Below are positions 14,265-19,831 of a stretch of 19,831 nucleotides of DNA, piece by piece; position 1 is the first letter of the stretch; every line of letters starts with the position of its first letter. The notes beneath the pieces were generated by a model. The model had not been told where the DNA came from and ran no database searches. It was given only the letters and a program-made list of their open reading frames with translations. Both the position numbers and the translations under genes were made by a program. The stretch lies in contig CAYOXD010000056.1 in assembly GCA_964407825.1 (NCBI GenBank), positions 1 through 19,831 on the forward strand, in the 5' to 3' direction. This DNA comes from CAYOXD01 sp964407825 (GTDB lineage Bacteria > Desulfobacterota > Desulfobacteria > Desulfobacterales > JAFDDL01).

Positions 14265-14813
14265 TCAAAAGGCTCTCGGTTTGCAGATGATTTCCCGTAT
14301 CCGCAGATCAAAAAGGCTGCTCTGGTGGGCGGGGGTCAGAACCAGTGCCGTGTCCGCTCCGCGCCCGGAACCACCGATGGCGATGATGTCCTTTCCGCTC
14401 AGCGTCCCGGCATCCGCGGCCATAATGGCTATTTCCACCGCAACCTTTGTGCCCTGGCCAAAGAGGCGAAGGGTGTCGGCAATGAGCAGCACGGGATAGA
14501 TGCCCTCGTATCTCTTGACGAGGGATCGCTCGACCCCCGAGAGGGCATGGCTTGCCGATACCACCCGTGCTCCCTTTCGCTCGATATCAGCGCGCACCCT
14601 GTCTTTCATCACCGTCTGAAAGGGTGCTTTGAAACCGCAGTGATAGGTTACCACCGTCACCCGGAACCCCTCGAAGCGTTCCAGGGCTCGGTAGGCGGTG
14701 TCACCGGTGGTGGAGGCCACCACCACCTCGTCGAGCCCGAGGACTTTCGCCCGCCGGTGCGCGCATGTCAGCGTCTCGTCGGTATTGACGCTTCCTGCCT
14801 GGTCGAAATACAT
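14265..14813 (-). CDS. Stand-alone pyruvate kinase alpha/beta (C-terminal) domain protein
   Basis: 182 residues from ATG 14813, with AAGGG just upstream. The sequence resembles the C-terminal allosteric domain of pyruvate kinase (PK_C family): NTDETLTCAHRRAKVLGLDEVVVASTTGDTA near the start, then GFRVTVVTYHCGF, and a C-terminal DIIAIGGSGRGADTALVLTPA. The catalytic TIM barrel is absent, so it cannot be a pyruvate kinase by itself. Such free-standing versions occur in archaea and Desulfobacterota; their role is unknown, and ligand sensing is a guess from the regulatory domain. It is the first gene of a probable two-gene unit with trmL and is divergent from the amidohydrolase gene. Confidence 0.85.
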   Translation of the reverse strand: MYFDQAGSVNTDETLTCAHRRAKVLGLDEVVVASTTGDTAYRALERFEGFRVTVVTYHCGFKAPFQTVMKDRVRADIERKGARVVSASHALSGVERSLVKRYEGIYPVLLIADTLRLFGQGTKVAVEIAIMAADAGTLSGKDIIAIGGSGRGADTALVLTPAHQSSLFDLRIREIICKPRAF

Positions 14814-14942
14814 GATCCCTTACTCTCCCGGAAGTTGATCAAAGATATGCTTGCTTAATACGGGATTAACCGGCAAAATGCAATCCATTGACCGGTGCTG
14901 CCCCCCTAACCCTCATTGCGCATCCCAGAAGGGAACTCACCC
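14814..14942. promoter_or_regulatory. Divergent intergenic region with weak promoter candidates
   Basis: 129 bases between two divergent genes. On the - strand TTGCAT, a 17-base spacer and TATTAA are spaced correctly but match the consensus only partly. On the + strand TTGATC and TAATAC are 15 bases apart. The amidohydrolase start has AAGGGA shortly upstream. No stronger element is seen. Confidence 0.3.
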
Positions 14943-15815
14943 ATGATCATCGACTTTCACACCCACATCTTTCCGAAACCCCTGCGCGAGAACCGGGAGG
15001 CCTATTTCCAGGGTGAACCGGAATTCAAGCTGCTCTATGATTCCCCCAAATCCCGGCTCTGCGGCGCACGGGAACTGGTGTCGGCCATGGACAGGGATGG
15101 GGTGGACCTGTCCGTTGTGTTTGGCTTCCCCTGGCGTCAACCGGAACATTTCATGGCCCATAACGACTACATCCTGGATTCGGTCCGGCGGTACCCGGAC
15201 AGGCTTGTTGGTTTCTGCTGCCTGGACGTCTCCCATGGACAGGCCGCGCGGGAGGCCGAACGGTGTTTGTCGGGCGGTCTGTCCGGCGTCGGGGAGCTGG
15301 CCTTTTATCAAGCGGGAATTGATCGTGAAGCCTTGGCACACCTGGAGCCGATCATGGCCCTGTGCCGGGAAAAGGCCGTGCCGGTTCTCATTCATACCAA
15401 CGAGCCGGTGGGGCATTGGTACCCGGGCAAGGCGCCCATGGAACTGTCCCAGATTTACCGGATGGCCACCACCTTCCCGGAAAACCGCATGGTGCTTGCC
15501 CACTGGGGCGGTGGGCTCTTTTTCTATTACCTGATGAAAAAGGAGGTCAAAGAGCGCCTTGGGCACCTGTATGTGGATACGGCCGCCTCCCCCTTTCTCT
15601 ATGACCCGCAAGTTTTTGAAATCGCAGTTAAGATAATGGGTTCCGACCGGATTTTGTTCGGGAGCGATTTCCCGCTGCTGAAGCCGGCGCGTTATTTTGC
15701 CGATATGGATGGCGTGAAGCTTATTCCAGGGGACAGGGAGAAGATCTGCGGGTTGAATGCCCAAAACCTCCTGGGCCTGGCCATGGGCCGACCCCGCGGG
15801 GAAATCAGGAATTGA
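14943..15815 (+). CDS. Amidohydrolase-2 family metal-dependent hydrolase/decarboxylase
   Basis: 290 residues when started at ATG 14943, which has AAGGGA about ten bases before it; an earlier ATG at 14916 lacks this. The TIM-barrel metal site of the Amidohydro_2 family is complete: DFHTHIFP with His6 and His8, GELAF with Glu118, LIHTNEPVGH with His151, VLAHWGG with His187 and ILFGSDFP with Asp242. Relatives include ACMSD-type decarboxylases and hydrolases of aromatic or lactone substrates, usually cytoplasmic. The true substrate cannot be read from the sequence. It stands alone on its strand: divergent from the pyruvate-kinase-domain gene, and followed by a separate promoter for the chemotaxis genes that overlaps its stop codon. 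Confidence 0.88.
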   Translation: MIIDFHTHIFPKPLRENREAYFQGEPEFKLLYDSPKSRLCGARELVSAMDRDGVDLSVVFGFPWRQPEHFMAHNDYILDSVRRYPDRLVGFCCLDVSHGQAAREAERCLSGGLSGVGELAFYQAGIDREALAHLEPIMALCREKAVPVLIHTNEPVGHWYPGKAPMELSQIYRMATTFPENRMVLAHWGGGLFFYYLMKKEVKERLGHLYVDTAASPFLYDPQVFEIAVKIMGSDRILFGSDFPLLKPARYFADMDGVKLIPGDREKICGLNAQNLLGLAMGRPRGEIRN

Positions 15816-15857
15816 CAAGATGGACGTTTATCAACTATTAATTATTTTAATTATTTT
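15812..15857 (+). promoter_or_regulatory. Candidate promoter of the cheR operon with an AT-rich tandem repeat
   Basis: TTGACA (15812-15817, overlapping the amidohydrolase stop), an 18-base spacer and TATTAA (15836-15841). Immediately after is a perfect tandem repeat of AATTATTTT (15840-15848 and 15849-15857), a marked AT island in GC-rich DNA. A start near 15848 gives a leader of about 55 bases. Confidence 0.45.
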
Positions 15858-15903
15858 GAAATTCAGACCATAGGTGGTCCCTGTCTTGAGCGCACCTCCT
15901 GCC

Positions 15904-16734
15904 ATGACATATTCGAAGTTGACGGATAAAGAGTTCCTGCTCTTTAAGAAACTGGTTTACGACAAGTGTGGCATCAATCTTCACGAGGGGAAAAAGGAGC
16001 TGGTTCGATCCCGCCTGGCAAAGCGTCTTCGCGAGCATAACTTCAGCCGGTTCGAGGAATACTACGAGTATCTGATGGCCGATGATACCGGCAACGAGCT
16101 GGTGCAGATGCTCGATGCCATTTCCACCAATCTGACGAGTTTTTTCAGGGAACCCAAACATTTCGATTTCTTAAGGGAAGAGGTGCTCCCCGGCTTTCTG
16201 TCTCCAGCCGGCAAGGCGCCGGTCCGGGGGTTGAATCTGTGGAGCGCGGGATGCTCCAGCGGAGAGGAGCCCTATACGATTTCCATCTGCCTGCGGGAAT
16301 TCATGGAGGGCCGGGAGCGCTTCGATTACACCATCCTGGCAACCGACATTTCGACCCGGGTGCTGTCCACCGCCACCAACGGCGTGTACCCTCTGAATCA
16401 GGTTCGAAATCTATCGAAACAGATTATGAAACGGCATTTTCAGCAGGGAAGGGGCAAATGGGCCCAACATGTCAGGTTGAAACGGGAAATCCGGAATCTT
16501 ATCAAATTCCAACGATTCAATCTCATGGAGCCGTTTCCCAAGACAGACTATTTTCATGTTATTTTTTGCCGGAATGTCATGATTTATTTCGACAGGCAGA
16601 TCCAGCAGCAGGTGGTGAACAAATTTTATGACGCACTGGTTCCGGGCGGCTATCTGTTCATCGGTCATTCAGAGAGCCTGATGGGAGCCCAGCATCAATT
16701 CCAATATATTCGGCCGACCATTTACCAGAAATGA
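15904..16734 (+). CDS. cheR: Chemotaxis protein methyltransferase
   Basis: 276 residues from ATG 15904, the usual CheR length; an upstream GTG at 15874 would add ten residues. Neither start has a good ribosome site. The N-terminal helical domain (about 5-75) is followed by the SAM-dependent methyltransferase domain with LTSFFREPKHF, the SAM-binding LWSAGCSSGEEPYTISI, ILATDIS, VIFCRNVMIYFD and GGYLFIGHSESL. It methylates glutamates of chemoreceptors in the adaptation system. No C-terminal pentapeptide-binding TPR extension is present. cheA follows 27 bases later and cheD and an HDOD gene come after, so it heads a sensory operon. No receptor, cheW, cheY or cheB gene is in the window. Confidence 0.94.
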   Translation: MTYSKLTDKEFLLFKKLVYDKCGINLHEGKKELVRSRLAKRLREHNFSRFEEYYEYLMADDTGNELVQMLDAISTNLTSFFREPKHFDFLREEVLPGFLSPAGKAPVRGLNLWSAGCSSGEEPYTISICLREFMEGRERFDYTILATDISTRVLSTATNGVYPLNQVRNLSKQIMKRHFQQGRGKWAQHVRLKREIRNLIKFQRFNLMEPFPKTDYFHVIFCRNVMIYFDRQIQQQVVNKFYDALVPGGYLFIGHSESLMGAQHQFQYIRPTIYQK

Positions 16735-16761
16735 GGGATGCCCGCGGGCACGGGAGCGAGA

Positions 16762-18993
16762 ATGGAAAAGATCAAGTCCGACCTTGAAAAACTTGCCTTG
16801 AGGGTTGTTACCCTGGAAGCGGGGGATATCCCGGCCATGGGGGAACTTCTAAATGCCCTGGCGTCCCTGAACGAGAACGCCGAATCGCTCATTGGCGGTC
16901 AATTCATGGCCATTGCCCAGGGCGTCAGGATGTATACGGAAAGACTGATCCTGGACCAGGAAACGGATGTGTCCCCTGTGGAAGACGGCATCACCGCCCT
17001 TCAGGAAATTTTCAGAACGCTGGAGAAGGGTGAGGGGGATCAGCCGGATCAAGCATCGGTGCTGGAACGATTGGGGGTCAGCGATATCCAGGTGCAAGGC
17101 TCCCCCCGCCACGATGCAGTGGAGCTCCCGGCGCCCGTTTCCGACTCGGTGGCCTTGACTGACAGCTCCCCACCGGCCCCGGCAGGCGAGTCGCCCCCTG
17201 CCAGGGAGACGGTTGCCCTGTCAGCGGAAGACATCCAGATTCTCAATGATTTTGTGGTTGAATCCATGGAAAATCTGGAAAGCATCGAGGTCAACCTCGT
17301 TGACCTGGAGCAGGACCCGTCGAACCAGGAAACCATCAACGCCATTTTTCGGCCCTTTCATACGGTCAAGGGGGTGTCCGGGTTCCTGAACCTCAAGAAG
17401 ATAAACCGTCTGTCCCACTGCACCGAAAACCTTCTCGATAGCGCCCGGCAGGGCGAATATAAGATCAATGACGCCATCGTGGATGTTATCCTCGAGTCGG
17501 TGGATGTGCTCAAACAGCTGGTCACCCAGGTGGAAACCAGCATCTCGTCGGGATCTGCGGACCTTGAGGGGGACATCGCGGTCGAGGACATCATCGAGAC
17601 GGTCAACCACGCCCACAAGACCGCCGTCTCAGCGAATATCCCGCTGGGTGAGCGGCTGATCGAAAAGGGCGTCACCGAGGACGAGAAGGTCCAATCCAGT
17701 CTGGAGAAGCAAAGGCGCACTCCGGAGAAGCGGATCGGAAAAATTCTCGTGGAGGAAAAGGCCGCTCCGTCCAAAGAGGTGATCTCCGCCCTGAGGGACC
17801 AGAAACGGGCCGGCGTTGCGGAACTCCAGGTCAAGGTGGACACCCACAAGCTTGACAATCTCATCGACCTGACCGGCGAACTGGTGATTTCCCAGTCCAT
17901 GCTCCGTCAGAACCCGGCCATCCAGAAGGTCGTGGATCAGCAGCTTAACCAGAATTTCAGCCAGTTGAACCAGATTGTATCGAGTCTTCAAAAAATCACC
18001 ATGTCCATGCGCATGGTGCCCATCAAGGCCACCTTCCAGAAGATGGTACGGCTGGTCCGGGACCTTGCTCGCAACAGCGGCAAGCGGGTGGCCCTTCAGA
18101 TGAGCGGAGAGGATACGGAAATCGATCGCAATGTGGTGGATGAGCTCTATGAACCCATGGTTCACATGATCCGCAACTCCGTGGACCATGGCCTCGAAAC
18201 CCCGGCGGAGAGAAGCGCCGCCGGAAAGGACGAGCAGGGGCTGGTTCAACTGCGGGCCTATCACAAGGGAGGCAATATCGTTATCGAGATCGAGGATAAC
18301 GGCAGAGGATTGAACCGGGAGAGGATTATCGAGAAGGCCATCAGGACGGGACTGATCGAATCCGAGGCCGGCATGTCCGAGTCGGAAATTTTCGATCTGA
18401 TCTTTCATCCCGGATTTTCCACCGCCCAGCAGGTCACTGACGTCTCGGGAAGGGGGGTGGGGATGGATGTCGTCAAAAAGGGGATCGAAAAGCTCCGGGG
18501 GCGTTTGGACGTCGAATCCGCCGAGGGCAAGGGCACCACGGTCATTATCAGCCTGCCCCTCACCCTGGCCATTATCGAGGGCATGGTGGTCCGGGTGGGA
18601 AAGGAACGCTACATCCTGCCCACCATGGCCATCCTGGAATCCTTCAAGCCCAAAAAGGAGGAATACTACACCGTCAAGCAACGGGGGGAGATGGTCATGA
18701 CCCGGGGAAATCTGATCCCCCTTATCCGGCTGGACAAGCTGTTCCATATCGAGGCGGACGCCGAGGCCCCCTGGGATGGCTTGGTGGTGGTGGTCGAGAA
18801 CAAGGAGGAGCAGCGGGGATTGCTCCTCGATGAGCTCCTGGGGCAGGAGGAGATCGTCATCAAGAGCCTGGGGGAGGCACTGAAACACACCAAGGGACTG
18901 GCCGGCGGTGCCATTCTTGGCGATGGCCGGGTGGGCCTGATTCTTGACATCGCCGGACTGTTCGAAATCGCCGACAAGCAGGAGATGGTTTAG
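16762..18993 (+). CDS. cheA: Chemotaxis histidine kinase CheA, with MshEN-like repeats in place of P2
   Basis: 743 residues from ATG 16762, preceded by GGGAG; ATG 16738 is possible but its site is too close. Domains in order: an unassigned N-terminal region (1-150, helical, ending in a Pro/Ser-rich linker); Hpt domain with phospho-acceptor His200 in RPFHTVKGVSGF; a segment at 294-347 with two similar units (PLGERLIEKG... and RIGKILVEEK..., each ending in L-x-x-Q); the P3 dimerisation helices from VDTHKLDNLIDLTGELV; kinase core with N box HMIRNSVDHGLE (468-479), DNGRG (512-516), FHPGFS and GRGVGM (563-568); and a CheW-like P5 domain from about 605 to the end. No normal P2 CheY-docking domain is recognised. 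All catalytic motifs are intact. It phosphorylates CheY/CheB-type partners in response to receptors. cheD follows 13 bases later. Confidence 0.94.
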   Translation: MEKIKSDLEKLALRVVTLEAGDIPAMGELLNALASLNENAESLIGGQFMAIAQGVRMYTERLILDQETDVSPVEDGITALQEIFRTLEKGEGDQPDQASVLERLGVSDIQVQGSPRHDAVELPAPVSDSVALTDSSPPAPAGESPPARETVALSAEDIQILNDFVVESMENLESIEVNLVDLEQDPSNQETINAIFRPFHTVKGVSGFLNLKKINRLSHCTENLLDSARQGEYKINDAIVDVILESVDVLKQLVTQVETSISSGSADLEGDIAVEDIIETVNHAHKTAVSANIPLGERLIEKGVTEDEKVQSSLEKQRRTPEKRIGKILVEEKAAPSKEVISALRDQKRAGVAELQVKVDTHKLDNLIDLTGELVISQSMLRQNPAIQKVVDQQLNQNFSQLNQIVSSLQKITMSMRMVPIKATFQKMVRLVRDLARNSGKRVALQMSGEDTEIDRNVVDELYEPMVHMIRNSVDHGLETPAERSAAGKDEQGLVQLRAYHKGGNIVIEIEDNGRGLNRERIIEKAIRTGLIESEAGMSESEIFDLIFHPGFSTAQQVTDVSGRGVGMDVVKKGIEKLRGRLDVESAEGKGTTVIISLPLTLAIIEGMVVRVGKERYILPTMAILESFKPKKEEYYTVKQRGEMVMTRGNLIPLIRLDKLFHIEADAEAPWDGLVVVVENKEEQRGLLLDELLGQEEIVIKSLGEALKHTKGLAGGAILGDGRVGLILDIAGLFEIADKQEMV

Positions 18994-19006
18994 CAGGGGA
19001 GTCTCA

Positions 19007-19486
19007 GTGAATATAATTGTAGGCGTATCTGACATGAAGACCAGCAACAACCCGGATGCCACGCTGGTGACCTACTCCCTCGGCTCCTGCATCGGCGTTG
19101 CCATCTATGACCCCTTCGCCAAGGTCGGGGGGCTACTCCACTACATGCTGCCCGAATCGAGCCTCGATTCGGAAAAGGCAAAAAAGAACCCCTTCATGTT
19201 TGCTGACACGGGTATTCCGCTGCTGTTCAAAACCACCTATAAGCTGGGGGCCGTGAAGCAGCGCATGCGGGTGGTGGTGGTGGGGGGCGCCCAGGTGTTG
19301 GACCAGAAGGGGTTTTTTAACATCGGCAAACGAAATCATACGGCCATAAGAAAAATATTTTGGAAAAACAAGGTGATGATCGATTATGAGGACGTGGGAG
19401 GCAACGTCAACCGGACCATACGGCTTCACGTGGCCAGTGGGGACATGACATTGAAGGTGTCGGGCCAAGAGGAACTCAAGATATGA
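19007..19486 (+). CDS. cheD: Chemoreceptor glutamine deamidase CheD
   Basis: 159 residues from GTG 19007, chosen because AGGGGAG lies five bases before it and the product begins at the family's usual N-terminus; the longer frame from ATG 18944 would run back over the end of cheA. The catalytic set is present: Cys28 in TYSLGSCIGVAIYD, with Thr22, and His45 in GLLHYMLPE, in the arrangement known for Thermotoga CheD. It deamidates specific glutamines of chemoreceptors and in many bacteria binds CheC. No cheC is next to it here. A conserved GGAQV follows near 90. The stop overlaps the start of the HDOD gene by 4 bases. Confidence 0.93.
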   Translation: MNIIVGVSDMKTSNNPDATLVTYSLGSCIGVAIYDPFAKVGGLLHYMLPESSLDSEKAKKNPFMFADTGIPLLFKTTYKLGAVKQRMRVVVVGGAQVLDQKGFFNIGKRNHTAIRKIFWKNKVMIDYEDVGGNVNRTIRLHVASGDMTLKVSGQEELKI

Positions 19487-19831
19487 GCACCATCAAAGAA
19501 TTAATTAAGGAAATTAAAACCTTGAAGCCAATTCCACAGATTGCCAATCAGATCATGAGCATTGTGGAAGACCCCAAGGCCTCACTGTCCGATGTGGCGG
19601 ATATCATTCTGTTCGATCCCATCATCACCGCCAATCTGCTCCGAACCTGCAATTCGGCCTATTTCGGGCTGCCCCGGAAAGTCGATTCGGTGCGCGAGGC
19701 GGTGGCACTGCTGGGGCTGGAGCAGATCGTCGACCTGGTCCTGTTAAAGAGCGGGGCGGAGAACCTGAAGCATCGGCAGGACGGTTATGGCCTGAACGAG
19801 GGGGACCTGTGGCGCTATTCGGTTTCCTCGG
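19483..19831 (+). CDS. HDOD-domain protein (5' part only)
   Basis: Starts at ATG 19483, overlapping the cheD stop (ATGA), and runs off the end of the window after 116 codons. The visible part is the N-terminal portion of an HDOD domain: LKPIPQIANQIMSIVEDP, then LSDVADIILFDPIITANLLRTCNSAYFGLPRKVDSVREAVALLGLEQI in shortened view, where the spaced hydrophobic pattern and N-S-A-Y-F-G are the family marks. HDOD proteins resemble HD phosphohydrolases without the catalytic HD pair and act in signalling, often near chemotaxis genes. Any C-terminal domain is unseen. Co-transcription with cheD is near certain from the overlap. Confidence 0.88.
   Translation, partial: MSTIKELIKEIKTLKPIPQIANQIMSIVEDPKASLSDVADIILFDPIITANLLRTCNSAYFGLPRKVDSVREAVALLGLEQIVDLVLLKSGAENLKHRQDGYGLNEGDLWRYSVSS

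Noticed and set aside
14937..15818. Long open frame (293 codons) antisense to the amidohydrolase
   Set aside because: It mirrors the amidohydrolase frame almost exactly and has no family character.
17629..19062. Long open frame (477 codons) antisense to cheA
   Set aside because: The + strand encodes a full CheA with all motifs; the antisense product has no recognisable domain and is a by-product of GC-rich codon bias.
1..19831. tRNA, rRNA, CRISPR arrays, insertion sequences or phage attachment sites
   Set aside because: No cloverleaf-like sequence, regular spacer-repeat array, transposase-like frame or flanking inverted repeats were seen by eye.

Overview
The window looks like a piece of a GC-rich Desulfobacterota chromosome, most likely a sulfate-reducing Desulfobacterales-type anaerobe. 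This is inferred from gene content and protein style: a four-cysteine 2-oxoacid:ferredoxin oxidoreductase, paired b'/b ATP synthase stator subunits, a Na+-type c subunit, a CcsA-like cytochrome assembly gene beside hemA, and a cheR-cheA-cheD-HDOD cluster. No taxonomic marker gene (rRNA, tRNA, dsr) lies in the window, so the assignment is tentative.

Layout. (1) Bases 1-1890, + strand: the end of the alpha subunit, then complete beta and gamma subunits of a 2-oxoacid:ferredoxin oxidoreductase (kor type). (2) Bases 2010-7636, - strand: one tightly packed transcription unit read from 7636 down to 2010: DHH phosphoesterase, MBL-fold hydrolase, precorrin-2 dehydrogenase, CcsA-like haem/cytochrome c assembly membrane protein, glutamyl-tRNA reductase (hemA), malonyl-CoA:ACP transacylase (fabD). 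Four of the five junctions overlap or nearly touch. (3) Bases 7637-8012: a divergent control region. (4) Bases 8013-11760, + strand: a membrane-sector-only ATP synthase operon: atpZ, atpI, a subunit, a four-hairpin fused c subunit, an ordinary single-hairpin c subunit, b', b. No delta, alpha, gamma, beta or epsilon gene follows. (5) Bases 11917-12316: a decayed clpB 3' remnant with an internal deletion, directly against the end of a CorC/HlyC-family gene. (6) Bases 12326-14813, - strand: CBS-domain CorC/HlyC protein, trmL and a stand-alone pyruvate-kinase C-terminal domain protein. (7) Bases 14943-15815, + strand: an amidohydrolase-2 enzyme. (8) Bases 15904-19831, + strand: chemotaxis genes cheR, cheA, cheD and the start of an HDOD protein.

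The most unusual object is the rotor locus. The 325-residue c protein holds four c-type hairpins. The first and fourth keep the ion-binding carboxylates, while the second and third have Gln in place of the essential Glu and have also lost the helper Glu. It sits beside a normal 82-residue c subunit whose Glu32/Glu65/Ser66/Thr67/Tyr70 set matches the two-carboxylate Na+ type. A mixed rotor with a reduced number of ion sites is the natural inference. It would change the ion-to-ATP ratio, in analogy with the Acetobacterium woodii hetero-ring but with larger fused units. The missing F1 genes and the clpB debris immediately downstream suggest a rearrangement point.

The other genes mix energy and cofactor metabolism (ferredoxin reduction, tetrapyrrole and cytochrome c synthesis, fatty acid initiation) with sensory transduction. 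The CheA lacks a recognisable P2 domain and carries two short repeats resembling the MshEN/GspE N-terminal motif in its place.
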